DNA from: Areca catechu
Lineage: Eukaryota; Streptophyta; Magnoliopsida; Arecales; Arecaceae
Direction: 5' to 3'
Assembly: GCA_021397845.1 (NCBI GenBank)
Contig: CM038040.1
Location: forward strand, 44,101,088 to 44,165,087
DNA: 64,000 nt
The notes beneath the pieces are model-generated. The model did no database searches and had not been told where the DNA came from. It saw only the letters and a list, made by a program, of their open reading frames with translations. The position numbers were made by a program, and so were the translations under genes. The number at the start of each line of letters is the position of its first letter. Position 1 is the first letter of the stretch. Below are positions 19,608 to 34,600 of this stretch, in pieces.

Positions 19608-22600
19608 CTGTATATATATATAACAGCAGAAAATTAGGGTTTTATACTTTATAAGGAAGATGAAAGATAATACAAGTTGTTTCACAAAAAAAATATAAAT
19701 TATTTTCCTAGCATGAGTGATGCAATTAGATAGTACATTCTATTTTTTCTTGGAAAGAACCTTTTTTTTTAAAAAAAAAAGTTATATGGTAAAGAACCGG
19801 CTTCAAAGCAGATTGAGATGGATGATCCACTATTGCAAAGTTATCAAAAAAGCTACCCCAAAGCTTCCTGCTTCATCCAAAGTCCATTTAGATCCTCCTT
19901 TCATGGGTAAAAAGCTCAAAGAAGGCCATATTTTCAGTCCCTGCTAACACCACCATGAGAGCATGATCAGGTTCTTAGTTTGGAATGCATCAAAACATCA
20001 CTTTTTTTTTCTCTCATCCATTTCTCCCTTAGCGGTTGCCAATTTGATCTACACCTGATCTCGGATATGCTTGTCGTTCACCCATTAAAAATGCCTTCAG
20101 TTCTATCACTTCAAGCTTTTAGTCTCATTCATGATTCCCCTTGGATCTATAAAATGATCTCCATTAAGTGACTTTTGGATACAATAGAAAGTCGGGATAT
20201 TCAAGGGAAAAAAAAGGCCCGATGGCATAATTTTTATTTAATTTAGTTTAATATTTGTGGCTTTATTTCACACCTAATGTACTTCGGTTCTCATATTATA
20301 TATTCAGGGAAAAAGGGTATCAGACACATAACATAATCTATAACCAATACTTGAAAAAAAGGTTTCCTCAAAATATTAGAACACATGAGACTTCCAGATT
20401 ATCATAGAGGAGAAAGATTATTAATTACCTCGAAAGTGGCACCACATATCTCTTCTTCATCTGCTAAAATAGCAGTGACCTTGTTCTTTGGGTTCTCAAA
20501 GCTTTTCAACCCTCCTAGAGTGTTTGAATAGAAACATCCTGCAGTCCAACCACCAATAATTATGTAAGATGGATATTATGGTTCCATGTAAGGGCATTAA
20601 AATTATCCTATTTGTTTACAAGTAGATCCATGATTGGTTGAATGAGCATTGAAGGGTGTTCAACTAATTTTTCGTACAAAGTATAGCAGTGAAGACCAAG
20701 ATTAACTGCAGTGCTTCATAACGGTGTTACAGTGAATCCTCCTGATTTTAAAATGGTAAACAACAAACTAACACATGGAAGAATATGGGAATTTCTTTTT
20801 TGATGGAAAAGAATATGGGAAGTTCATCAAGGGCATTTCACTTCTAATAAGCCCAGAGGTATTAATACCATAGAGAGCCATGCTTGTGAATTCTAGTTGT
20901 TAAAGGTGATCACTAAAATTCTGGAATTATCAAGTCATGCAAACGCACAGTTTGGGATTGCTTGCTGGTAGTTCTGAACCTTGTAACTACCTTATTGGAC
21001 TTCATTTCGCATTATTTAGAAAACTATTAGAAGTAAAATACAATTTAGTCAAGCAAGCACTTGACCAAGAAAACCTACCAATGCTACGCAGAGAATTATT
21101 ATACAGTTTAAGGAAAGATTTTGATAGCTTTGCATGGTTATAGGCAAAAAAACAAACATTTCAAACAGCAAAAGGGCAACTGATAGTGATGTTAGTGTAG
21201 ATTATTTTATCTACAAATAATGAGATAATTCCGTACTAGATATTATAACAATAACTCTCAAGTTGAGTTATTGTATTCAATGTAAAGTAACACCAAATGA
21301 TACTCATATCATTCTGCAATCAACTATAAGAAGGTTGCCCATCTGCCTGGAGGTCCAATAACATCCGAAAAGAATCTGGAAACCATGTAGTAAGTAATCA
21401 ATGAAAGTTTCTTTGGAATGAAATTAACATAGTCGGATCTTATTTTCTGTTGATTGATAAATATCTTAACTTCATGACCATGAGTTCCAGTAGTCTTCAT
21501 GAATTTATTTATGAAAACAAAGTCTAGGATCATCTACTCTTCGGGTTTGCCTTCAAAGAAGATGCATTGCTGAAATTGAAGTGATTATTTATGATAGAGC
21601 ACTCGTTTAAATGATGACTCCTTGAGAAGGGCCATGATATTAAATAAATTCCAGAGATGAAGAAAGGAGTCGTATGAAGTGATTACTGATATAGTTAGGC
21701 TCTTAACAAATATATGGTCATTGACCGGTGAAGACAGCTAAAGAGGTTTAATGATTGTGATCCGGCTTACATGCATTTGTGAAATGAGAAGTCAAATAAA
21801 CATACTAGCCTTTATACATGTAAAATGGGGGTACATCTATAAGATAATGACAATGAACATAATGTTTATTTTCCTACAGATAGACATTGGAATTTTCATC
21901 TCTAAATCATATATTTGTATGTGAAACAATATCATGTGACACCAAACAGGAGGCAAAGGTTATGGGAAATGAAACAAGAGACTTGCCTAACCAGAATGTG
22001 TCATGGAGTGTAACCAGAATGATTCATGGATGCCTGGCAGAATGCAGGGAAGACTGTAACTTGTGCCCAACATCAACCGGTCAAGAAGTGGTATTGCAGG
22101 ACAGGGACTAAACTACTATGGTAAAAGTTGAAGTTGCACCCGCTCAATTTAGCCAACAAATTCAATTTCAATTGAGCTTCTATTCTACTCTTAATCAGGT
22201 TCACTTGATATTTATTTCTAATAATGATAGGAGGGTAAAATTTAAAGACTCTTTGATAAGATTCAAGATCAAGATAATTTTCTTCCCTTAAGGAAAAGGT
22301 TTATTTTATAGATCATTACTTGATTTTGGGATTTTGAAATGGCTGTAAACAACAAAATGTTTAGAGCCAAAGTTATTTTTAGCAGATCATAAAATCATTT
22401 CCTAATATTTTAGTACTTTCTTCCTTTGTGGTGTGTAAGTGGAACAGCTATTTGTGCTGCAATTTAATTCTTCTTAGTTACCATCTAGTGCTATATAATC
22501 ATGCATGCATACACTAGAGTCCTAAACTCTAGTATCTATTGATCAATCACCTTTCTCCATGTTACACAGAATCATAGCTCAGTGAGTTGTTATATAATCT

Positions 22601-25600
22601 CAGAGCATCGATCCCATAACAACACAATACATGCTAAACTTAGTGACCAATTGTTCAATTACCTTGAGGGAATGGAGCGAGAGATTTGCCACAAGATCCT
22701 TTAAGCAAGTCCAGATTGTCAGCGAAGGCTACACATCCATCTGCAGTAATCCCCCAGAACAAAGGAACCTTTCCATCTGGATCCTGTTACATTACAATTA
22801 TGACAGAGCACAATTAACCACTAGAGCTGCATTAAGATTACTTGAACTTGAAGTGCCAAGGATGTGGATGATGACTTACAGAAGCCACAAGGAGCGAAGA
22901 GGTGGACTTGTCGAAGAGCACAAAGGAAAAATTGCCAGAGAGGTAGGCAAGCATGGAGCTGGGTGGGTATGGTGCCCGGTCACGGAGGGCTTTGTAGGCC
23001 TCGATGACGAGTATCACCTCATTGGCACTCTTGGAGAGGCCATAGTGCTGCCTTAATCTGCCAAGATTATCCAGCACTCCTTCAAATAGGCAGAATATAT
23101 CATCCTTTGCTGCAAACGACCTGCAACAAGATTACCATCAGTATTCCACATAAAGAGGTGTTACATATTTCAGAAGAGATCCGTTGAGATTCAAATTTTT
23201 GTTTAAAAGTGGGAGTTGGTATGAATTTAGTGTGAGGCTTTCGGGACTATGTTTCAATTATTAGTTAAGCAAACGAGTGCATTGATCCAAATCCAACGTC
23301 TACATTTGAACACCTCTCATCTCCAACTATAAATTAAATTATTATAGGGATGGGTTAGGAACGAGACAATTGCAATCAAGTTTTGCCATACCAGTCGGTA
23401 GTGATGCATACCGACCATACCAATACCAAATCGGTATGTGTTATGGGATGTACCGATACTCAATATGCCAAACTAGCCTTATACCAGACGTACCGACACT
23501 ATAATAAAATGGTATTGATATGGGGCTCAATATCGAGACACCAAACCTTGTTTACAATCCAACAAATAGTATAGTTTGATTAGAGAATGGTTAGTTTTTT
23601 TCCTAATTAAGAATGATAATAGTCCTAACATCCAGCCTCAGGAGGTACAACCAATGGAGAAGGGCTGTCAATTATTTCATACAAATGATGAAAGAGTTAT
23701 TCCATGTTAAAAACTTGGACAAACACCTTATAATGTTTGAGCATAAAACTTGTCTTGGTCAACAAAAGGTAACAGGTCAATTATTTCATATAAATGATGC
23801 AAGAATTATTCATATTAAATAATTGGAGAAACACCTAAAGCTGGAACATAAAGTATATCTGGATGCTAGCCAACTTGTCAAACTTGGTTAACATAAGTAT
23901 GTGATGCCATATTTGTTGCACAAACTTTACAAAAAGAATCTTCTACAGCCCAAGCTGCAGAATTGGTCACAAGGAAGACTTTAATAGGCCATTCCTTTCT
24001 CCAAACAGTAGGAACCCCTTTTTCTACCAGATAACAGCTAAGGGTCATACTCAAGAATATTTCCAATCATAAAGTCGACTAGGCTAAGGGTACAACATGG
24101 CCTTCACAAGTCTCTAATAGGAGAAAAACTAGTACCAGACAGATACGTGATAGACTTGCCATTGCCACTACTAGTTTACAAAAATAAGGTAGTCACGGAG
24201 GCAAGGTTTGTTCATAAAAAGTAATAAAATTTGTGCATCTTACAAAATTCGATAGGATTGGATTGAGTTTTCTACTACATTTGTGGATTGGGTTCCACAT
24301 TAACCCAACATCCCTACAGCCTCAATCCTATGTATCGGGAAAAGCACCTCAAATTGGGCCCCTGAAGAAGCTCAGTACAGGATCCAGGAAGAAGACAAAA
24401 CAAGCCCAAATAGAAGGGAAAAAAAATCCTTTTTTGGCCCAGACCCATGCTGGTCCACAAGCCAAAACACGACCCAGAATGCGTGCCCAATGTGCTGAGG
24501 CGAAGGCGAGTGGCCCACATGAGTGCGTGGCCCAAGCGGGCGGGCACCCTAGGACGGCGTGATGTCACGGGACTAGTTTTTTATTAGGCCAGACCCGTGT
24601 GGCGTTCCTAAATGCCCTGCGAAAAGGAGCTAGCCAATGCGTACCAGCAACAGAAATCTAATGCTGCAACCAAGGCAAACATAAAAAACAGAGAAAAATG
24701 GCAAGGAAACACTCAAATGCACAATGACAAAATCAGTGTTTTCATTAATGCAAATGGAGAGATTACAAGCAAATGCATCTACCGCTAGACCTATCCTATG
24801 GGCTTAGAAAATAGAGGCAACAATGAACTGCAAGAATCCACAAGGAAACCGGTCCACGATTCTTCTCGCTCACCCTCCCGATACTATACATGCGGAGCAT
24901 CCCACCAAATCCCACCCCAGGGATTCCAAGGTATCGAGGAGACTTGCATTTTTCTGGCTTATCGCAGGAAGCCCCGACACAAGAAAAAACCCCCAAAACC
25001 TAGCCAAAAACAAGAAAAAACACCCTAGTGGTAGTTGCTAATGACATCTATTTACAAGATATTTACAAGACCATGTCAGAGGCCATGGCCAAACAAAATG
25101 TTGGGCAAATGGCTTTGATAGACTCCCCCACTTGATCAGGTCGACGCCTACGTCCACATGCTTCACTTATATGCTTCGACCCGATCGTCTTCATATCACA
25201 ATGAGTTCTCTGGCTCCCGGCTCGCTTCTGACTTGGGAAGTCCTTTCCACTGCACCAAGTACTCGATCACCTGTGCGCCATTGGGTAGAATATAGACTCT
25301 ATCTACCAAAATGTTGTTAACCCGTCGCTCTAAGGAGGCAGTAGTAAAGGTTGGACGGTTTGACGTATTCCTCGTGGGATCCTGCAGATCGACATGGTAT
25401 GGTTTGATGCAGCTTCCAAGGAGCACTGGATGTATCTTGAGCCATGCAGAAAGTTGCATCGGGTAGAATACATTTCCTACCCTTTCAATGATGGGGAATG
25501 GGCCCTCATATTTATGAACCAGTCCTTTATGCACCCTGTGAAAGAACCAGAGTTGGACTGGTTGGAGCTTAACCAGCACCATGTCGCCTCTCTTAAAGTC

Positions 25601-28600
25601 CAAAGTCTCCTCCCCTTATCGACCTACTTCATCTTCTTGGAAGCCTTCTCCAAGTATGCAGTGCAATCTCAGCATTGCAGTGCCACTCCTTGGCCAGATG
25701 ATAAGCTGACGGGCTATTCCCAGTATAACGGAGTGGAGGGTTGCTGTCCAGTGATGATTTCAAAGGGGCTCTTGCCTGATGCAGAGCTCCGCAAATTATA
25801 GGAGAATTGGACTATGTCAAGAACTTCACCCAATCCCTTTGGTTGGCACTTACAAAATACCTCAAATACTGCTCCAAGAGAGCATTTATTCTTTCTATCT
25901 GCCCATCAATTTGAGGGTGGAGACTAGTGGAGAAGTATAGCTTGGACCCCAATAGCTTGAAAAGCCCAGTCCAAAATCGTCCTAAGAATCTGGAGTCTCT
26001 GTCACTGACAATGTTCTGAGGGATATCCCAATATTTCACCACATGCTTCAAGAAGAGTTGAGCTGCCTTCTCCGCAGAATAATGCAGGGGTGTTGGGATG
26101 AAGATGCCATACTTTGAGAATTGATCCATCACCACTAGGATCGACCCATACTCCCTCACTTTTGGCAAATTCGAAATGAAATCCATTGAGACGCTCCTAT
26201 GGCCGCTTCGATACAGGCAAAGATTCAAGGAGGCCACTAGGCTTGCTTCACTCCACTTTGTCCTGTTGGCAAATGAGACACATCCGGACATAATCTTCCA
26301 CATCCTCTCCCATCTTTGGCCAGTAGTATGCCCTCTCCAAGAGGGCAAGAGTTCGGTGCATTCCTGAATGACGCCCAAAAAGTGTCATAACATTCTCGCA
26401 GTTCTCTTCTAAGGTTGTCCACCCGAGGGCATACACTCGACGCCCTTTTGTCAAAATGAGTCCATCTTCAGACCAAAATCGCCGTGCCTTTCCTTCATCA
26501 AGGAGCTGCTTAAAGGTAATAGCTGTGAGATCCTTTGGCTGGCTTGCCCTTGCTCCACCTTTAGAGTGGCAAGCTTTGCTTTTCGGCTCAAGGAATTGGC
26601 TACCTAGTTCATACGCCCTGGTTTATATTCTAAGGTCATGTCAAACTCCGTTTAGAAATCCTGCCAGCGAGCCTGATTTGGAGACAGCTTCTTTTGTGTT
26701 TAGAAGTAGCTGAATGCCACATTATCAGTCCGCACCACAAATCATGACCCAAGGAGATGGTGCCTCCATACCCTTAGACAGTGAGCCACCGCTATCATCT
26801 CCTCATGAACAGTGATCACCTCTCTGTGTCATTCAGCTTCCGACTTTCAAATGCCATTGGATGGCCCTCCTGAACTATGACTCCAATAGCAAAGTCTGAG
26901 GCATCAATGTGAACTTCGAAAGGTAAGTTATGATCTGGAAGTCGTAGCACAAGCTCCGCCTTTACTACAGCTTTCAAGTTCTCGAAAGCTTCTTGGCACT
27001 TCAAAGACCAATCCCATGATTGATCCTTCTTCAACAGCTCCATTAGTGGCGCAGCTCGATGAGAGTAACCTATAATGAACCACCTATATAGTTAACAAGC
27101 CCCAAAAAAGATCGTAGTTCCATCATTTTAGTAGGGACCTGCCACTCTTGTATAGCCTGGACCTTCTCCTGGTCCATTCAGATCATGCCGCCACCAACAC
27201 GATGTCCCAAGAATAAAATCTCTTCTTGGACAAAGTAGCACTTCTCCTTCTTCACATAGAGGGAGTTCTCCAGCAAAACCTGAAGGATGATCCGCAAGTG
27301 CTTTGCATGGTCCTCCAGTGTCTAACTATACACAACAATATCATCAAGGTACACCATCACGAATTTGTCAAGATAGTCATGAAACAACTGGTTCATTAGT
27401 GTGCAAAATGTAGCTGGGGCATTAGTCAGTCCAAAAAGCATCACCAGGAATTCAAATGCCCCATATCTTGTCACACATGTAGTATTGCCTTCATCTCCTT
27501 TTGTGATCCGGACTTGCTAATACCCAGATCTTAAATCCAGCTTGGAGAAATATTGGGCTCCACCCAGCTGATCAAACAAGTCCGCAATTAGAGGAATTGG
27601 ATACTTATTCTTCACAGTCACCTTGTTCAGGACTCGATAATCCACACACAATCGAAAACTCCCATTCTGTCTTCCGAAAGAGTACAGGGCTCCGAAGGGG
27701 CCTTTGAGCTGCGAATGAGCCCTCTCCATAGCAACTCATCAAGCTATTTCCTGAGTTCTGCAAGCTCTGGTGGGGCCATACGATAAGGTGGATAAGCAGG
27801 AGGCTTTGTACCAGCCTCTAGCTCAATCTTATGATACCGCCCTTCGTGAAGGCAAAGTCTTTGGCAACTCGAGAGGCATCACATCTTCAAACTCCTGCAG
27901 GACTTTAGCCACCCCAAGAAGCAAGGGACCCATGTCTTTGGCTTATAATTCCAGCTTCATAGCAGCCACATAGATTAATTCTCCTTTCTTCATTTCCTTC
28001 TTCAACTGAAGCGAAGATATATACTGCATCCCTTCCTGAGTTCACTGAGCAACAGGAACGACACAAGGGGACTCAGCCCCCATCATGCATAGTGCATCTA
28101 AGAATGGCATTGGAACCACCCTAGCTGCCTAAAGAAACTCCATGCCCAAAATCACCTGGAAGTCATCTAGCGGTATAGCCATGAAATTTGCTTTCCATAC
28201 CAAGTTCCGACTCGCATTGGTACCTCCCTTGCAAGTCCAACAACGGGTCGAGTTTCCGAATTCACTACCTTCATTCTACTGGAATCCCCTTTCAGCTTCA
28301 ATCCAAGACGAGTGGCTTCCCGATCAGCAATAAAGTTGTGGGTTGCCCCTGTGTCCACCATTGCTTGGGTTACACGACCATTGAGCTCCACCTGCACATA
28401 CATGAGTTTATTGGTTCGCCGATCAGCATGTTGGTGAGTTTGGTGTGTTTTCGACCTTTGCATGCAGCTACTGCTTTGGTTGCTGCGGCTTGGATGGTTT
28501 GAGCTGCTCCCCCACTTCACCCTTGATGGCATTGAGTAACATAAGGGCACCCATCCTAGGACCCTCAACCTGCTCCTCACTATCGCTACTAGGATCTTCT

Positions 28601-31600
28601 GGGTTAACCTGGCTCCGCAGCATACTGACTTGCAAGTCACTGAGAGCCTGTTTTTGGGGACAGTTCTTCACCATTGGTGGCCCTCTACACAGAAAGCACC
28701 CAGACTTTGGGGTCCTTGATAACTTGGGGATCCTAAAAATGAAGATCCGTATTCTACACAAGAGATTTCCTGACAAGTGGTATCAATGTAGTTGATACCA
28801 TAATAACTAGTATCAAAGCCTCGATTATTCATGTTGATCAAGATCGAAGAAGATGGAGAGAACAGGCACGATCAAGTTTGAGATTAGCTGGTTCGATGAG
28901 AAAAGTAATTTCTCTCTCTGATGATTGAGGATGAAAGATGTGCTTATCCAACGAGGGCTGATCGATGCTCTCATGTATGAGAAGAGGCTAGGTACCATGG
29001 AGGAGAAGACTTGGAGGCAGCTCCAAATGCAGGCGATGAGCACGATTCGCTTGTACTTGGCAGATGAGGTGGATAATCTGTGCTGAAAGAGACTTCTCCA
29101 ATAGCATACTATGGACGAAGCTCAGGGAACTGTACATAATAAAATCCCTCATCAATATATTGTTTCTTTAAAAGCAGTTCTACCAATTACAGATGACCGA
29201 GGGACAGCGTGCAAGAGCACCTCAGCCGATCTCCTCAATATCGATGAAAAACTTGAGACGATCAGGACACTGGTCTTGCTGTCATCCCTATCACAATCCT
29301 TCGAATCCTTAGTGACTGCTCTTCTAGTGAGAAAGATTATTATCAAGATGGAGATCACATCGGCATTACTTTAGAACGAGATTCTCAGGTGGGAGAATCA
29401 AGTTTTAAGTTCAGGCGGGAACTCAGCATTGACGATTTCTGAAAGAGCAGGCAGTAGGTGGAGCGATAGAGAATTACGAGGAGAGCGGTCTAGGTTGAAG
29501 GATGTAAGCAAGATTAAGTATTACTGGTATAACGAGTTGGAGTATCGTGTCAGAGATTGTCTATAGCTCAAAAATCGAACGAAGGCTACAACGGCGGTGG
29601 CCAATGGCAGTGATGATGGTGACAGATACTACAATGATGAACTTATGATATCCGATGAGGTATCCCCTTCTTTTCAGTGAATTTTAGATTCTGTATGTCT
29701 ATATCATATTTGTTGTAGAGAGGAGCTATTCGACTTTCTAAAAAGTAAGAGGGTTCTCTCTATTTTTCTGATGGATCAAACTGTGCAATTGAGGACATTG
29801 GGACAGTTAGCTTGAAAGCATATGATGGGATAGTGAAAAAACTAGGTGAGGTCCAATGCCTACCCAGTTTTTGCAAAAATCTAATTTTTCTTAACAATCT
29901 AGATTCAAACGGCTATACATGGAGAGTTCATGATGGAATTCTGAAGGTCATGCACGGCAATATGATTATTTTGCAGAAAAGAAGCGAGGGTACTCTCTTG
30001 ATAGAAAGTCTAGTACGAGGTGAAGTCTCTGGTGCGGACGGGAATCCTATACAAGGTGAAGTTTTGAGAGCAGATGAATCGAGCATGAGACAAAAGACTT
30101 GGAAGGACGATAGGCAATATCGCAAGATGAAGTTTCTGTTATCGCGAGAGTTCTCAAGTAGGTTTCGGTTGAGATTAGCACAGCACGTGATGGAGATAGG
30201 ATCAAGCGGTTTGGCTCAACTTCCATGTTTGTCCATCCATGATCAGCATCCATTTGTTCCAGGACATGGGACAAATCTCTTAAGAAGCTTTTAAAGTCAG
30301 GTCGAGGTTGAACATCAAGTCAAGGAGGTTGAAAAAAATGCATCGAATTTGGCACTTGAAGAAGCCAAGTACAGGACCCAGGAAGGAGACAAAACAAGCC
30401 CAAATAGAAGAAAAAAAGAAAAAAAATCTTTTTTGGACCAGACCCATGGCTGGCCCGCAAGCCAGACCACAGCCCAGACGACGGGGCCTGGCATGCTAAG
30501 GCACGGGCGCACGGCCCACGTGAGCGCGCTGCGCGCGCGGCCCATAGTGTGCGCTGCCCAGGCAAGCTGGCAATCCAGACGCGTATGTGTGGCACGTGGG
30601 CGGCGGTCCACGATCCACGCAGTCGTTCGAGTCCTTGGTGACTGCTCTTCTAGTGGGGAAGAGCACCATCAAGATAGAGGAGGTCACCTCAATGTTATTT
30701 CAGAAGGAGGTTCTCAAGCGAGAAAACCAAGCTTCAAGTTTAGACGATAACTTGGTATTGACGGTTTTTAAAGGAATAGGTGGCAGAAAGTGAAGCGATA
30801 GAGGATCATAAGATAGGCAGTCCAGGTCGAAGGATGCAAGCAAGATCAAGTATTACTAATACGACGAGCTAAGGCATCATGTCAGAGATTGTTCATAGCT
30901 CAAAAATTGGACGAAGGCTATGACGGCGGTGACTGATGGTAAGGACGATGATGATGGATACTATAGTGACGCACTTATAGTATCCGATAAGGCATCCCTT
31001 TCTTCGTAGTGAATTTTAGATTATGCATTTCCATATTATATTTGTTGCAGAGATGAACAGTTTGACTATCTAGAGAATTAAAAGTGTTGTCTACTAACCA
31101 GATGGATCGAGGTGTGCAATCGAAGGTGTCAGGATAGTTAACTTGAAGGCACATGATAGGACAGTGAAAAAACTAGATGACATCCGATACATATCCAGTT
31201 TTTATAAGAATTTGATTTTTCTTAGCAAACTGGATTCAAATGGCTATATCTAGAGAGCAAGTGATGGAATCTTAAAGATCTTGCATGATAATAGGATTGT
31301 TTTGTAAGAAAAGAACGAGGAGGGCACTGCCTCTTGATAGGAAATTCCATGCATGATAGTCACTAGTACAGACGGGAATCCAATACAAGGTGGAGTTTCG
31401 AGAGTAGATGGATCGGACATGAGATCAGAGATTCGAAAGGTTGACAAGCCACTTTGGAAGGTGAAGTTCCTATTATCGCAGGAGGTTTTCCGAGTAGGTC
31501 TTAGGTCAAGATGAACACAGCACGCGACGGAGATGAGATCGAGTGGCCTGACTCGACGTCCATATTTGTCCATCCATGATCAACAGGCATTTGTTCCAGG

Positions 31601-34600
31601 ACATGAGGGCACAATCCTTCAAGAAGCTCTCAAAGTCAGGTGGAGACCGAACGTCGAGTCGAGATAGAGGTTGTTGGAAACGCATCTCAAATTCAGCCCA
31701 GACCACGTGGCCTGTAGCGCGCACAGCCTAGGACGCATGGATGGGCAGTGCGTGGGAGGCAGCCCATGACCCATGCAGCCGTTCAGTACTCCTCTCATGT
31801 GGTTCATCGTAGACCACCAGTCCACAGCACTATATCATGGTCTATGCATGCAATCAAGTGGCTCATTGCACGTTCCACGATAATTGGATGACTGGCATCG
31901 ATCCCGGCACGATTGAAGGAATGTTCAATGGATTTGCGTATACTTTTTGGCATAATAGAGTATGATTGATGGCCAGGAAAAGTTCTGTAGTCAAACACGA
32001 GTTAGAAAGGCTACATGACTCCGATTTGAATGCGGTTTGGACCGTTGAACTCCCAGTATTTATAGCAGAGACTATAAAAATATAGGCAAAAGATCAAGCT
32101 AGGTGTAAGTATCAAAATAGTGGTGAAGAATTTTTAGTAAGTCTTTAAGGACTAAGAGTTGAGAGCTTATGCGAGGGATTTGAGATTTTTTATTGAGAGA
32201 ACTGTACGGGATTGAGAGTGGGAGTTCCAATCTTGTAAATTTTATTATTTCTCCTAGTGAAATCTTACATGCCCAAATAATTGTGCTTTCTTTTATTTTT
32301 CTCTTCTTCTTTCTCCTTCGACATCGATATCGACAATCATGATCCTAAAAAAGAGGATCCGTATTCTGCATGAGAAATTTTCTGATAAGTGGTATTAGTG
32401 CAGTTGGTACCACAACATTATGGAGAACAAAAGAATTCTATGGATCTTTTTTTTCTTCCAGCAGACCAACAAGCACACAAATTAAGATTTAAGCTAGGAC
32501 CTAGATAGACCATGAAAAATTACTAAACAAGCAGAATTAGACATAGACTTGGCTAGTTTGAACTCAGTTCAAAATAAAAACTACAAATTGAAATAAATAG
32601 AGGTATTCATGGAACTTAGATTACCGATGCATTTTTTAAGCAAGTTTCCATGGAAAGTATGAGTTTCTCTTGAAAAAATAAATTAGATCAATTAATTCCT
32701 ATTGGCGTGGAGTTCCTGGATCGGCCGGTCAGAGTAGCTGCGTCGCAGGACCGCTCCCTGGTTCACCTGCAAAACAGGTCCCTTGCCGGAGTTGTTACGG
32801 CGGAGGACACTCCGATGCCTAAGTCAATGGCGGATTCCAGCCACAGAATGGGGAAGATGTCGAGAGTGGAAGAGAAAAAGAGTTTTTGGAGATTGAAAGT
32901 GTATATGTGCAAGATTGTTCACCCATACCTCTCGAGCCATCCTTCTTACCCATATTTAAAAGATGGCCTCCGGTCTGTGGCCCGCTCTTTTCCCGAAAAT
33001 CATGGGGAGCCAATTTCTTCTATGATTGGCGATCGTGGGTTGTCAATGAGCGGTTCCGGTCAGATCGGAGGCGTGGCTGCAGGAATTGTGCGCTATGATC
33101 ATGGCATGATGAGTATCGATTGTAACCGTTGGTTACAGTTTTTTGGAACAGATTGTGGTTCAAGCTTCGGGTTTCCCCTTGCATGGGCTGAAGGCTTGGT
33201 ATTTTTCCTAGGTCGGAGATCATGTCTACGGCGGGGACCGAAGTTCGTGTCTTCGGAAGTCGATGAGTAGTTCAGACTTCGGCCGGGACCGAAGGTGCTA
33301 CCCGAAGGACTGGCCTTCAGATGTTGTAGTTCGGTGTGAAGCCTTAAGTTGCTTGCAGTTGGCCTTCGCTTAGTCCGAAGTCCGTAGTCCGGAGAACCGG
33401 GGCTTCGATACGTCGAACCAGAGCCTGGTTCGTAGCTGAACCAGGATATCCCAACAGTTGTCCCCTACTCTCAGTTGTCGAAGCGAAGATCTGCCTCGAG
33501 AAGTAAGAGTATTATGGCCTTGTCGCTTTCTTCCTGAGAGACGGTGCAGTAAATGATTACAGGACCTCTATTGGGCTGTCCAGCGCGATTTGAGAATCAG
33601 ATGGTGGACAGGTGCCATTCCCGGATTGGGGAAAAGTAGGTGGCCCTGAGGCTATCCCTCCTCGTCCTGTTGCACAGTGGTTGAGGCAATCTTTTGGTTG
33701 GGATTTGGATAGTTGTGGTGACTGTTTTCCGCCCGTTGGATGAAGGATAGGTCTTATCCTGGCGGTCAGTCGTAAGTGGGTTACCTCCCAGGATAACCTT
33801 GAGTCAAATTAACCCTCTGTGGAGGTCCAGAGACCCTTACTTTTCTTTTGGGGAAGGGTAAAGGTCTGGGCAAGGAAGCTTCTTCAATCTTGTCTCATTC
33901 TCCGCCCAAACCGTTCTGGACTACCGGTCTATTCTTCAGGTAGAATCCTCTTTCCGCTCCTTTGCTTCATTCCTTTATCATGGAAGAGACCGTAGAGAGT
34001 CAGGGGAAGCAGGTTGGGCCCTCAAGGGCCGTAGATGCAGTAGGTCCGGAGTCGGTCCCCAGCTCGGTTTCTCGGAGCAAGGCAACCCTTCTTTGGGAAC
34101 GCTACCGCATTCCTGAGGAATTTCCCTTTGTCCTCCCCGCACCCGAGGAGCGGGCGAACAAAGCTCCCCCTGGGTGCCTAGCTGTATACGAAGATCACCT
34201 GAAGGCTAGTCTTCGGTTTCCCCTGCACCCCTTCTTTGTTAAGATTTTTCGCTTGTACCAAGTGGTGCCAGCACAGTTGATCCCAAACAGCATCAGGAAC
34301 ATCTACGGGTTCCTGGTCATGTGCAGCATCGCCAACGTAGAGCCTAGGACCAACTTGTTCTCGGCCCTTTTCGTCCTCAAGAGGGACTTCCACAGCAACG
34401 GATGGTGGGTGATCGGTCCCAGATCGGGCCGCAGGGTGATTAAGGACATGCCCAGCGCCATCCACGGGTGGAAACTTGTCTCTGTATTTGTGTTGTCTTT
34501 CGACCCATGGGGCTTCGACACTGTGTGGAAGAAGCCTCGCCTGACCGCCAATGACGGAAAGAAAGTCTTGGCAGCCGATCAGTTGGATTATAATCTTCTG

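Larger units (their letters stand above)
28721..32387 (+). mobile_element. Rearranged non-autonomous copia relic with duplicated gag-protease
   Basis: Order: LTR 3' end (28721-28775), primer-like AGTGGTATCA, gag-protease copy 1, a partial LTR (30329-30620), gag-protease copy 2 starting inside gag, a full-length LTR (31672-32387), then another AGTGGTATT primer-like sequence. No integrase, RT or RNase H is present. This order needs a recombination or template-switch event, since a normal element has one internal region. Confidence 0.7.

Noticed and set aside
24233..24562. 109-codon frame at the left end of the intron relics
   Set aside because: It translates copia LTR sequence that recurs at 30329-30620; no domain.
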